Assembly (NCBI RefSeq): GCF_003610635.1
Contig: NZ_RAQJ01000002.1
Span: 372,001-436,000 of the forward strand
DNA length: 64,000 nt
DNA from: Ichthyenterobacterium magnum
GTDB taxonomy: Bacteria > Bacteroidota > Bacteroidia > Flavobacteriales > Flavobacteriaceae
Reading direction: 5' to 3'
Position 1 is the first letter of the stretch. Each line of letters begins with the position of its first letter. A program made the position numbers and the translations under genes. Under the pieces are notes generated by a model. It made no database searches, was not told where the DNA came from, and worked only from the letters and a program-made list of their open reading frames with translations. Below, one piece after another: positions 1 through 8,677 of the stretch.

Positions 1-3000
1 ATCTCAACAGGAATTATGGGTTCAGGAACAGTTCCTGCAAACAGTTCGATTTCTGTAACAGATTTAGGATCTCTACCTTTTGGTAACTATTTTGTTTCTG
101 TTAGTGAAACATCTGGTGCAAACTCAGGCTGTGGCGTTGTAACAATACCCTTTAATATAACAGAATCAGCAATTCTATTAGATTTAACAACTTCAGTAGA
201 TCAAAACGCTAATTGTAATCCTAATTCAGGACTTATAAGTGCTGTTGCACAAAATGGTACTGCTCCATATCAATATCAAATTACGACGACGCCTACTACT
301 CCATTAGCTTCAGATGCAAATTGGACTTCAGCGAGTACGTTTAATATGGATTCTGGTAATTATTATGTTCATGTTTTAGATGCATACGGATGTATTATAT
401 CTAGCCCAGTAGTTGTATTGCCAATGGATGCAACTCCTGTTATTTCTGCAGTAGCTAATAACTTATGTACGGTAGACGAAGGCAATTTTGAAATTGATGT
501 AAACTTAGATACAGCTGGCATTCCACCATATAGTTATAGTATAGATGGAGGTGCTTTTCAAACGCAAACAGCTCCATTTACAATATCAAATTTATTTTCT
601 GGAAGCCATACTATAGAAATACAGGATGCCAATGGATGTGGGAATCTAGTTTCTGTTGACATTCCAACACTATTAGAAATAGTGCCAAATATTTCAGGTT
701 TACCAACATGTAACAATGATGATGGTGAGATTATAGTAACAGGTTCAGGAGGAACAGGTACTTACACATATAGTATAAATCCTAGTCCAGTATCTGTGAG
801 TTTTAGTGGTAATACCTTTTCAGGTGTGCCAACTGGAATATATACCATAACAATAACAGATACTGTGACTTTTTGTACAGAAGATGTTACAATTTCATTA
901 CCTGAAGCAACACCTCCAACATTAACTACAAGTTTAACTCAAGTTACATGTTTTGGGGATAATACAGGTACTTTAGAAATTAATGTAAATGGTTATTCTG
1001 GTACATATACTTATGAAGTTTTTGATAGTTCTTCTGCATCAGTGTTTGGTGTTGTAAATGCAAATACATCTATCAATCCTTTAACTATTTCTGGTATGAC
1101 TGCTGGTACATTTTCTGTAGTAGTAACAGAAACTCAAGCCCCATTTTGTTCAGTAACTTCAACAGTGATTGTTTCGTCTCCAAATGAAGCATTGGCGCTA
1201 GTTGCTAATGAAACATCTAATGTAACTTGTGATAACACTCAAGGAACAATTACAGCTATAGCAAATGGTGGTTGGGGTAATTATCAATATGAATTAACAG
1301 GTGATGCTACTGTACCTTTTTCACCAAATGGTGTTTTTACAGGATTGTCTGCAGGAAATTATACAGTAAATGTAATGGATGCTGAAGGTTGTATCGCTTC
1401 AGAAAATATACCATTGATTGAGCCAACACCAATAGACGCAACATTTACTCCAAGTACTATACTACTACCCTGTTTTGGAGATCAAAATGCTTCAATAACT
1501 ATTAGTAATGTTACTGGTGGTGTAGGAACAGAATACATCTATACCTTAAATACTATTTTACCAACACCAAGTACATCTGGTCCTCAAACTTCAAATGTAT
1601 TTAACAATTTAGGAGCCGGAACGTATTCTATATCAATAACCGATGGTAATGAATGTTTTGCAACGTCGTTAGATATCGTTATTAATGAACCTACTCCAAT
1701 ACAAGCTAATTTAGTTGCTGCAACGACACAAACTTGTTTAACTGAATCTACACTTACATTAAGCGCAACTGGAGGTTCTGGAACTTACACCTATAGTAAT
1801 GATAGCTCGTTTGCAACAATATTAGGAACATTTACGTCTTCAACAACATTTTCGGTATCTGATGGAACGTATCAATATTATGTAAGAGATATCAATGGTT
1901 GTATAGCCAACATATCTAATGAAATAACAATAGATCCGCTTCCAAGCTTAGATATTAGTTTATTATCTACTAATCCAACAATTAACTGTGCTGGTGATAA
2001 CACAGGTAGCATTGTAGCTACTGCTCAAGGTGGTTTAGGTAATTATGTTTATACTTTGCAGGATACATTAGGTAATCCAATTACTGCAACTCAAAATAGC
2101 CCAGGAGTTTTTACAGAACTAGTAGCTGGAACTTATGTTGTAAATGTAATTAGTGGTGATTGTATAACAACCTCTGCTGCAATTCCAATTACTGAGCCAA
2201 CAGTTGCATTAGATGCTAACTTTATAGTTACAAATGTGACTTGTAGTGGAAACAATGATGGTGTTTTAGAAATTAATGCATCTGGTGGAACAGGAATTAT
2301 TAAGTATGCTATTTCTCCTCAATTAAATCAGTTTTTTGAAACTAATGTATTTGAGAATTTAGCACCAGGAAATTATGATGTTATAGTACAAGATGTTTTA
2401 GGGTGTTACTTAACTTTCAATTTTACCATTACAGATCCAGTTCCAGTAATTCTAAGCATTGTACCAAATTCATTATTTGAAGAAACTTGTGATGGTGATA
2501 CAAATGGTGAGTTTAGTATTGATATTTCTGGTGGCGTATTGCCTTATAGTGTGAGTTTAGATAATTATGATGGTCCATATTCTACAGGAACTTCTACACA
2601 AACAATATTTAATTTTACTGGATTAGCTGGCGGAGATCATATGGTGTATGTTCGTGATGCGCAAGGTTGTGAATCACAATGGAATATTACATTTCCAGAA
2701 TCAATACGTATAAATCCTATAATAGATATAGAATATGTTTGTGATAATAATACTTTAAACAATAGAGTCACGGTTGCTGTAGATGAGAGTATTACAGATT
2801 TATCTCAATTAGATTATTCACTAAATGGTGGTACTTATCAAGTGAGTAATATATTCAACAATGTAGCTCCTGGAACTGGTCACTATATAGATGTAAGACA
2901 TTCTGATGGATGTATTCAAACTACAAATCTATTTGATATTGAAGACTATCAACCTTTATCGTTACTATTAAATGAAGGAGATGAACCTGGCGAAATTATA

Positions 3001-3429
3001 GTAACCGTTACTGGCGGAACTGGTGATTATCAATTTACACTTAATGGTGAAAATTATGGTAGCACAAATGTTTTTATTGTAACTCAAGAAGGAACTCATA
3101 CCGTTGTAGTTACAGATAGCAGTGGTTGTGAAGCTATGGCTAGCATCGAGATTACTATTGACGGACCTTGCATTCCTAATTACTTTAGCCCTAATGGTGA
3201 TGGTGTAACTGACACTTGGGCACCTGGTTGTATAGAGGATTATCCTAACCTAACCTTTGACATTTTTGATAGATATGGTCGTAAAGTTGCAACGTATCGT
3301 GTTGGTGAATATTGGGACGGTAGATATAATGGGACAGAGCTTCCTACTGGTGATTATTGGTATGTTGTTAGACCAAACAGTGAGTTACTGAATAAGGAAT
3401 ATGTCGGGCATTTTACACTTTACAGGTAA
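1..3429 (+). CDS. SprB-repeat cell-surface protein with T9SS type B sorting domain (5' partial)
   Basis: This is the 3' part of a very large secreted protein. The reading frame is open from the first base of the window, so the start lies upstream. About 1140 residues are visible, made of tandem beta-sandwich repeats of roughly 75-90 residues. Each repeat carries variants of a cysteine-containing C-x-G/N-D-N-x-G motif, 'G-G-x-G-x-Y-x-Y' and 'A-G-x-Y-x-V-x-V-x-D-x-x-G-C', as in SprB repeats. The last ~85 residues (I-P-N-Y-F-S-P-N-G-D-G, then D-R-Y-G-R-K-V, then W-D-G-R-Y-N-G and P-T-G-D-Y-W-Y) form the gliding-motility-type C-terminal domain that directs export by T9SS and, for type B, surface retention. 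The PorP/SprF gene that follows 31 bases later fits the usual pairing. By family it is an adhesin or gliding-related surface protein; the ligand cannot be told. Confidence 0.93.
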   Translation: MSTGIMGSGTVPANSSISVTDLGSLPFGNYFVSVSETSGANSGCGVVTIPFNITESAILLDLTTSVDQNANCNPNSGLISAVAQNGTAPYQYQITTTPTTPLASDANWTSASTFNMDSGNYYVHVLDAYGCIISSPVVVLPMDATPVISAVANNLCTVDEGNFEIDVNLDTAGIPPYSYSIDGGAFQTQTAPFTISNLFSGSHTIEIQDANGCGNLVSVDIPTLLEIVPNISGLPTCNNDDGEIIVTGSGGTGTYTYSINPSPVSVSFSGNTFSGVPTGIYTITITDTVTFCTEDVTISLPEATPPTLTTSLTQVTCFGDNTGTLEINVNGYSGTYTYEVFDSSSASVFGVVNANTSINPLTISGMTAGTFSVVVTETQAPFCSVTSTVIVSSPNEALALVANETSNVTCDNTQGTITAIANGGWGNYQYELTGDATVPFSPNGVFTGLSAGNYTVNVMDAEGCIASENIPLIEPTPIDATFTPSTILLPCFGDQNASITISNVTGGVGTEYIYTLNTILPTPSTSGPQTSNVFNNLGAGTYSISITDGNECFATSLDIVINEPTPIQANLVAATTQTCLTESTLTLSATGGSGTYTYSNDSSFATILGTFTSSTTFSVSDGTYQYYVRDINGCIANISNEITIDPLPSLDISLLSTNPTINCAGDNTGSIVATAQGGLGNYVYTLQDTLGNPITATQNSPGVFTELVAGTYVVNVISGDCITTSAAIPITEPTVALDANFIVTNVTCSGNNDGVLEINASGGTGIIKYAISPQLNQFFETNVFENLAPGNYDVIVQDVLGCYLTFNFTITDPVPVILSIVPNSLFEETCDGDTNGEFSIDISGGVLPYSVSLDNYDGPYSTGTSTQTIFNFTGLAGGDHMVYVRDAQGCESQWNITFPESIRINPIIDIEYVCDNNTLNNRVTVAVDESITDLSQLDYSLNGGTYQVSNIFNNVAPGTGHYIDVRHSDGCIQTTNLFDIEDYQPLSLLLNEGDEPGEIIVTVTGGTGDYQFTLNGENYGSTNVFIVTQEGTHTVVVTDSSGCEAMASIEITIDGPCIPNYFSPNGDGVTDTWAPGCIEDYPNLTFDIFDRYGRKVATYRVGEYWDGRYNGTELPTGDYWYVVRPNSELLNKEYVGHFTLYR

Positions 3430-3460
3430 TAATGTCATTCAGAATTTAAAAATTATTACA

Positions 3461-4459
3461 ATGAAAAACCTATATATATACATCCTTTTTTTAATCTTTT
3501 CGTGTAGCTACGGACAAGAATTAAACTTACCAGTTTGGACACAGTACCTAGCCGATAACGATTTTGTAATCTCTCCTACTTATGCAGGAATTGGTGATAA
3601 TTTAAAAGTTAGAGCTAACGGACTCACACAATGGGTTGGTATAAAAAATGCTCCAGACAATCAATCGTTATATGCAGATTTTAGAATAGCAAATCAATCT
3701 GGTGTTGGTATTTCACTTTATAACGATAGAAACGGAAATACGCGTCAAAAAGGAATGAAGCTTTCTTTTGCACATCATATTATTTTAGATTATACATCAA
3801 AACAATATTTATCTTTTGGTCTTTCATACAACATTAATAGTTTTAGAATTGATATAGAAAATTTTCAGCCAACAGAAGAAATTCCAATTGTAGATCCAAG
3901 TATCACAGATGATAGATCTGTTTCAAACAATAATTTTGATGTTGGTTTACTTTACCGATTTAATAGATTCTATTTAAGTTTTAATGCGAACAATTTTTTA
4001 AGTAAAGATGTTGATGACTTTGTAGGCTTTGAACCAAGTAAACTTTTAAACTACCAAGTGTATACTGGTTATGTAATTAGAAGTAAGCGTAATAAAAATG
4101 TTGAATTTGAGCCATCTGTTTTTTACCAAATGTTTAATAGTGATAAACGCTCGAGTACAGATATTAACTTTAAATACAGAAAATTTAATAGAAGTGGTGA
4201 CTATTATTGGGTTGGTGGTTCATACCGTTTTTTAAATGATCAATTACTAAAGCCTTTAAATGTTGGGCCAATGGCTGGCATCATGAAAAACAGGCTTTAT
4301 TTTGCGTACTCGTATCAAGTAACCATAAACGACCTTTCTGGGTTTAATTCTGGTACGCATGTCGTTACTATAGGTTTAGACTTTTTGCAAGGTATTAGTA
4401 ATTGTGCATGTACAAAAGGAACAAGTTGGAGAAAATATAAGAATAATGGTAATAATTAA
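3461..4459 (+). CDS. PorP/SprF family type IX secretion membrane protein
   Basis: A 332-residue outer-membrane-type protein. I place the start at the ATG that opens an ordinary signal peptide (M-K-N-L-Y-I-Y-I-L-F-L-I-F, ending S-Y-G-Q), rather than at an in-frame upstream codon lying inside the preceding gene. The mature part is rich in alternating aromatic/polar beta-strands. It has the family hallmarks near its start (P-x-W-T-Q-Y, then I-S-P-T-Y-A-G) and later G-x-S-L-Y-N-D-R-N-G and L-S-F-G-L-S-Y. PorP/SprF proteins accompany T9SS type B cargo and are needed for surface attachment of their partner, so this one very probably serves the SprB-repeat protein directly upstream, with which it forms an operon. 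It ends convergently 11 bases from the cyclase gene; no clear hairpin terminator is visible between them. Confidence 0.9.
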   Translation: MKNLYIYILFLIFSCSYGQELNLPVWTQYLADNDFVISPTYAGIGDNLKVRANGLTQWVGIKNAPDNQSLYADFRIANQSGVGISLYNDRNGNTRQKGMKLSFAHHIILDYTSKQYLSFGLSYNINSFRIDIENFQPTEEIPIVDPSITDDRSVSNNNFDVGLLYRFNRFYLSFNANNFLSKDVDDFVGFEPSKLLNYQVYTGYVIRSKRNKNVEFEPSVFYQMFNSDKRSSTDINFKYRKFNRSGDYYWVGGSYRFLNDQLLKPLNVGPMAGIMKNRLYFAYSYQVTINDLSGFNSGTHVVTIGLDFLQGISNCACTKGTSWRKYKNNGNN

Positions 4460-4470
4460 ATGCCTTATTG

Positions 4471-6297
4471 TTAAACATTAACAAAATACATTTTCATTTG
4501 CCCTCTATTTTTCACTTCAAAAGTTCCTCTGTATTCGCAATCAAAATCTGATTTAATGTGTTTGTATGTTTCATCAGAAATATTTATACGTCCTGGTTCA
4601 GAATTACTTTCCATACGTGATGCAATATTTACTGTATCTCCCCAAATATCGTAAGCAAACTTTTTGGTGCCAACAACACCTGCTACAACTGGTCCTGTAT
4701 TAATTCCAATTCTAATATCAAAAGTTGCGCTAGTTTTATCGTCATGTTTTGCATTAGCTACAAACTCAGCCATGTCTTTGGCAGCTAATATCATTTTTTT
4801 GGCATGATCCTGAGTTTCAAAGGGTAATCCGCCAGCTGCCATGTATGCATCACCTACTGTTTTAATTTTTTCTAGATTATACTTTTCCATGATTAAATCA
4901 AATTCAGAAAAATAGTGATCAACCGTTTCTACTAAAACTTCTGGCGGTAAATTTTCAGCATAATGTGTAAAGCCTTTAAAGTCTGAAAATAATACGGTTA
5001 CTGATTCAAATTTTTTGGCTTCTACTCTACCATTTGTCTTGAGTTCGTGTGCAGTTTCCTCAGGCAAAATATTTAGTAATAAATTATCTGAACGTTCCTT
5101 TTCTGCACTAATTATTGTATTGGTTTTATGAATAAACTTATTTCTATTAAATAAACCATAAGCAAAAATGCCAATAAAAACGAGTACACCAATAGTAGAC
5201 CAAAGTAGAATACGTTGAGTTTTTCGTTTTTGTTCTAGATTTTCAACTTTAAGCTCATTGCGTTCTACTTCATGATTAGCTAATTTTTGTATGTTTTCAA
5301 GATTACGAAGACTATCTCGATAAACTATATGAGTTTTGTAATACTCTAATGCTTCTTGTGAATTACCAATAAGTTCTAATAATTCAGACAATTGCAAATT
5401 GGCTTCACTTAATTGATCTTTCAAGTTATAGGTTTTTGCTAAATCTAAGCTGCGATAACCATAATCTAAAGCAGTTATGTAATCTTGTTGCTCAACATAT
5501 ATATCAGACATAGCGTGTAGATATACTGATATTGGGTAAAAATCTTCTATGTCTTCAAGAATTGTAATAGCTTCATTAATATTGGCTTTAGCCAATTCAT
5601 GCTTGCCTTGTTTGGCATATACCATACCTGTATTTCCTTTATTATAAGCTTTCCCTACTGGATGGTTTAATAACTCGAAAAGCTTACCTGACTCATTAAA
5701 ATTCTCTAGAGCTTTACTAAACTGCTTAGTTTTTAAGTACTCATCGCCTGCATTTAATAACGCTGAGGCTAAATCAAGAGTGTTTTTACTTTTTCGTAAT
5801 TTCACAAGCGCTTCATCATAATATTTTTGAGCTGTTTCAGAGTTTCCAATTATTGAATAAGTATCGGCAATAGACACTAAAAGACTGCCAGCAAAATCTT
5901 CATCTTTATCAGCTTTAGCTAATTCCATACTTTTAAAATAAGCATCCAAAGCTTCATGGTATTCTCCTAATAGTTGTAAGGCATTACCTTTTTGTATATA
6001 TGCAATTGATTTGTAGTTGAGAATGGTATTTATATCAAGGTTTAAATATTCAGTATTTCTTTCTGTATGTTCTATTAATAAATTGGCATAATACAGTTTT
6101 TGTTCAGGATTCGTTTCTTCTTGAATAATTGTTTTTAATATAAACCATATATTTTCATCATTACTATTTTTGTGATAAACTTGTTTTAAACTATCAACAC
6201 TTGCTTGGTCATATTTGGTAAAATCCTGACTATAAATAAAGGATGCATTATATATATATGCGAAAATATATAGTACTAAAATTGTATATTTTTTCAT
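4471..6297 (-). CDS. Membrane adenylate/guanylate cyclase with periplasmic TPR sensor region
   Basis: A 608-residue protein. A signal peptide (start M-K-K-Y-T-I-L-V-L-Y, cleavage near I-Y-S-Q) is followed by about six TPR-like repeats (residues ~55-330), a short coiled segment, one membrane helix (around I-L-L-W-S-T-I-G-V-L-V-F, residue ~365) and a class III nucleotide cyclase domain at the C-terminus (~425-605). The catalytic domain shows the first metal aspartate in V-L-F-S-D-F-K-G-F-T and the second in I-G-I-N-T-G-P-V-V-A-G-V-V-G. The purine-specificity pair Lys (K-I-K-T-V-G-D-A-Y-M) and Asp (Y-D-I-W-G-D-T-V-N) is typical of ATP users, so adenylate cyclase is preferred. The topology suggests an external TPR region signalling to a cytoplasmic cyclase. 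An ATG eight codons upstream (6321) is an alternative start. Confidence 0.88.
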   Translation of the reverse strand: MKKYTILVLYIFAYIYNASFIYSQDFTKYDQASVDSLKQVYHKNSNDENIWFILKTIIQEETNPEQKLYYANLLIEHTERNTEYLNLDINTILNYKSIAYIQKGNALQLLGEYHEALDAYFKSMELAKADKDEDFAGSLLVSIADTYSIIGNSETAQKYYDEALVKLRKSKNTLDLASALLNAGDEYLKTKQFSKALENFNESGKLFELLNHPVGKAYNKGNTGMVYAKQGKHELAKANINEAITILEDIEDFYPISVYLHAMSDIYVEQQDYITALDYGYRSLDLAKTYNLKDQLSEANLQLSELLELIGNSQEALEYYKTHIVYRDSLRNLENIQKLANHEVERNELKVENLEQKRKTQRILLWSTIGVLVFIGIFAYGLFNRNKFIHKTNTIISAEKERSDNLLLNILPEETAHELKTNGRVEAKKFESVTVLFSDFKGFTHYAENLPPEVLVETVDHYFSEFDLIMEKYNLEKIKTVGDAYMAAGGLPFETQDHAKKMILAAKDMAEFVANAKHDDKTSATFDIRIGINTGPVVAGVVGTKKFAYDIWGDTVNIASRMESNSEPGRINISDETYKHIKSDFDCEYRGTFEVKNRGQMKMYFVNV

Positions 6298-6353
6298 ATA
6301 AATATTCTTTAAATGCTCCATTATGCTAAAGAAATGTTTACCATTTTTTAGCT

Positions 6354-6779
6354 TTAAACACCTTTTCCTCTTATTTGTAATTTTGGATCTATAGGGATTT
6401 CTCGATCTCCTCTTACACCATCATCAAAGGTAATTGTATACTCACTAGCTAAATTATATTCTAAAGTATTTGTTCCTAAAATGGCAACCCATGAATCATC
6501 TCCTAATTGATAAGGAGGTTTTTCAAAAAAGCCTTCAGGAGCTCCTTCAAATTTTAAACCAGTAATAATAACTAAATTACCTGTACCTTCATCTTGAGCA
6601 GACCAACTCACTAATGTATTTGAATCTGCTATAGTATCGAATGTACTCTTATTATTTGGGTTGTCATAACCATCAGATGGTTGGTTGTCTGAAAGGTTAA
6701 TATATTTTAGTGGGTTTTCTGGATCATTATGTAAACCCTTAACATCTACAGTTAGCATAATACTTATATCTTGACTCAT
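6354..6779 (-). CDS. Small protein of unknown function ending in the DPKLQIRGK motif
   Basis: A 141-residue protein I do not recognise. It has no signal peptide or membrane helix, is acidic, and is predicted by eye to be all-beta: alternating strands such as I-S-I-M-L-T-V-D-V, L-V-S-W-S-A-Q-D, N-L-V-I-I-T-G-L-K-F and Y-T-I-T-F-D-D-G. It ends with I-P-I-D-P-K-L-Q-I-R-G-K followed by two residues. The neighbouring gene upstream, 16 bases away on the same strand, encodes a 170-residue protein ending in the same dozen residues, so the two are paralogues and probably one operon. A loose resemblance to small beta-sandwich inclusion-body proteins (PixA/AidA type) is possible but rests only on strand pattern and a terminal D-P motif; I do not assign it. 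Confidence 0.75.
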   Translation of the reverse strand: MSQDISIMLTVDVKGLHNDPENPLKYINLSDNQPSDGYDNPNNKSTFDTIADSNTLVSWSAQDEGTGNLVIITGLKFEGAPEGFFEKPPYQLGDDSWVAILGTNTLEYNLASEYTITFDDGVRGDREIPIDPKLQIRGKGV

Positions 6780-6795
6780 AATAATAATGTTATAA

Positions 6796-7308
6796 TTATA
6801 ATTTTCCTCTAATTTGTAGTTTTGGATCTATTGGAAGTATCGCCGATTTTTCATCTCCTTTCGAGATATAGAAATGAATTGTATAACTATCCTCTTTATC
6901 TTTTAAATCTGGATTAACAGTTATTTCTCCATAAATCTCATTTTTATCATTCGCCTTTAAAACTTCTTTTGTGAAAAAGTTTGGATTACCAGATTTTGGG
7001 TCATGCACAACATCAACTAGATGCACATTATAACCTTTATCTTCACCTTTTTCAGTATTTAATACTATACTCCATGTTATACCATATTTCATATAGACAT
7101 AGGTTAAATAGTCTTTGTTATTTGCTCCAAAAGGGCTTGTTAAACCATCAGCATCCACTAATGATACGTATTCATCTATAACATTTTCTAAATTAATGGG
7201 TTTATACTTCGCATTAAATAATGCATTGGCTTTTACAATAATAGTGATGGCTTTGTTTTCTGCTCCAACATTTATGTTAGAATTACTGATTTGTTCTTTT
7301 GTTTCCAT
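6796..7308 (-). CDS. Small protein of unknown function, paralogue of the next gene downstream
   Basis: A 170-residue protein without signal peptide. Its N-terminal 17 residues are polar; then comes a beta-rich body (A-I-T-I-I-V-K-A-N-A-L-F; Y-G-I-T-W-S-I-V-L-N; G-E-I-T-V-N-P; Y-T-I-H-F-Y-I-S-K-G), ending L-P-I-D-P-K-L-Q-I-R-G-K-L. The tail and the final strand pair align with the 141-residue neighbour; the rest has diverged. It is first in the probable two-gene operon. The 255 bases upstream, back to the oxidoreductase gene, hold no gene and should contain the promoter. No function is assigned. The shared tail could be a structural strand, a docking motif or an interaction tag. Confidence 0.75.
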   Translation of the reverse strand: METKEQISNSNINVGAENKAITIIVKANALFNAKYKPINLENVIDEYVSLVDADGLTSPFGANNKDYLTYVYMKYGITWSIVLNTEKGEDKGYNVHLVDVVHDPKSGNPNFFTKEVLKANDKNEIYGEITVNPDLKDKEDSYTIHFYISKGDEKSAILPIDPKLQIRGKL

Positions 7309-7563
7309 GTGAATTATAATTAATTAATAGCTACATTAATACGCCCAATACATAATATTAGTTTAATAACACACTAACTAAAGATTATAGTGAAGTAAAA
7401 TTGGGATATTACATAGAGAATTGACTATGCTATGTTATAAATGTACGAAATAATTCACACATTATAACTCAGGATTCTTCTAAGCTTATAACTTATAGAT
7501 AGTTGCTATAAAAAATATTGAATGGATATACCTATGCAGGTAATTAAATAAATAGTAAATATC

Positions 7564-8523
7564 TTAATCTAATGTAATTACTACATTTCCTTTTTTTCTA
7601 CCAGTATCTACATGACGATGAGCCTCAATTATATGTTCTAAAGCATATTCTTTATCGATAACGGTTTTTAGTTTGCCAAGCTTTATAAATTCTGACAATT
7701 CATATAAAAGAGGTTTTAACTCTTTTGGTTTGCGCATTCCAGTTGCAGAGAATTTTGCTCTTTTAGACATGATAGTATTTAGTAAAAGTGAAAAGCTTAA
7801 TACTGGAGACATATAGATTCCATTTTTTGTTAATGCCTTTTTACTTTTAGATACTGAAGATTTACCAACAGCATCATAAATTACATCATAAGTGTTATGG
7901 TTTTTTGTAAAATCTTCTGTCTTATAATCGATAACATTACCAGCTCCTAGTGATTTAACTAAATCAAAGTTTGTAGCACTACAAACTGCGGTTACCTTTG
8001 CTCCTAATATTTTTGCTAGCTGAATTGCAGCTGTCCCTAAACTTCCTGAAGCGCCATTTATTAAGATATGTTGCCCACTAGTTACTTTACCTATATCTTT
8101 TAAAAAACTATAAGACGTTAATGCTCCATCACAAATTGGAGCAGCTTCTTGATGTGAAATATTTGAAGGCTTAATAGCAATAACACTATCTTCATTAACA
8201 CAAACATATTCTGCATTTGCACTATTGCCAAACAGAACTTCACCAAAAACAGCATCGTTAATTTTTAGAGTTTTAATATTATCACCTAAAGCTTCAATAA
8301 TGCCAGAAAAACCAGTACCTAATGATGGGTTTTTAGGTTTAGTAAGCCCTAAAAAGAGACGTCCAAATTTAGGAACTCCTTCTCGCATCATTGCATCTGC
8401 TCTAGTTACTGCTGATGCTTTAATCTTTACTAAAATCTCGTTAGACGTTGGTATTGGTTTATCTTTAGTAATAATTTCTATAACGTCTGGCGAACCGTAT
8501 TTTTTTCTAATTGCTGCTTTCAT
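7564..8523 (-). CDS. NAD(P)-dependent quinone-oxidoreductase-type medium-chain dehydrogenase
   Basis: A 319-residue MDR-superfamily enzyme. The N-terminal GroES-like domain has the family pattern I-L-V-K-I-K-A-S-A-V-T-R-A-D. The Rossmann domain carries the glycine-rich nucleotide loop I-N-G-A-S-G-S-L-G-T-A-A-I-Q-L-A-K (around residue 155-170) followed by G-A-K-V-T-A-V-C-S. The catalytic and structural zinc cysteine cluster of true alcohol dehydrogenases is missing, which points to the zinc-free quinone oxidoreductase branch reducing quinones or enals with NAD(P)H. It appears to be a single-gene unit: flanking gaps exceed 150 bases on both sides. The substrate is unknown. Confidence 0.85.
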   Translation of the reverse strand: MKAAIRKKYGSPDVIEIITKDKPIPTSNEILVKIKASAVTRADAMMREGVPKFGRLFLGLTKPKNPSLGTGFSGIIEALGDNIKTLKINDAVFGEVLFGNSANAEYVCVNEDSVIAIKPSNISHQEAAPICDGALTSYSFLKDIGKVTSGQHILINGASGSLGTAAIQLAKILGAKVTAVCSATNFDLVKSLGAGNVIDYKTEDFTKNHNTYDVIYDAVGKSSVSKSKKALTKNGIYMSPVLSFSLLLNTIMSKRAKFSATGMRKPKELKPLLYELSEFIKLGKLKTVIDKEYALEHIIEAHRHVDTGRKKGNVVITLD

Positions 8524-8677
8524 TTTCCTGCTTAAAATATAAGAGTAAGACGATGTTTAAGTTATTATGTTACTTAAAATTTGCTATTAAAATTATTTAA
8601 TTTAACCAAATACCTAAAAAACTGATTACAAGTTTACTTTTAAAAATTGTATAGTTTATCTTTGCTAGGCGTCGCTA

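Noticed and set aside
3401-3460. Upstream start of the PorP/SprF gene inside the SprB-repeat gene
   Set aside because: It would bury the signal peptide 20 residues inside the protein.
6354-7308. Assignment of the paired unknown proteins to the PixA/AidA inclusion-body family
   Set aside because: Only a similar strand rhythm and a terminal D-P were seen; not enough for a family call.
6981-7312. Plus-strand ORFs of 65-66 codons opposite the 170-residue unknown protein
   Set aside because: Antisense shadows; the minus-strand frame has a paralogue next to it and is therefore the real one.
7309-7563. Possible small gene upstream of the 170-residue unknown protein
   Set aside because: Short frames only, no conserved pattern; treated as promoter region.
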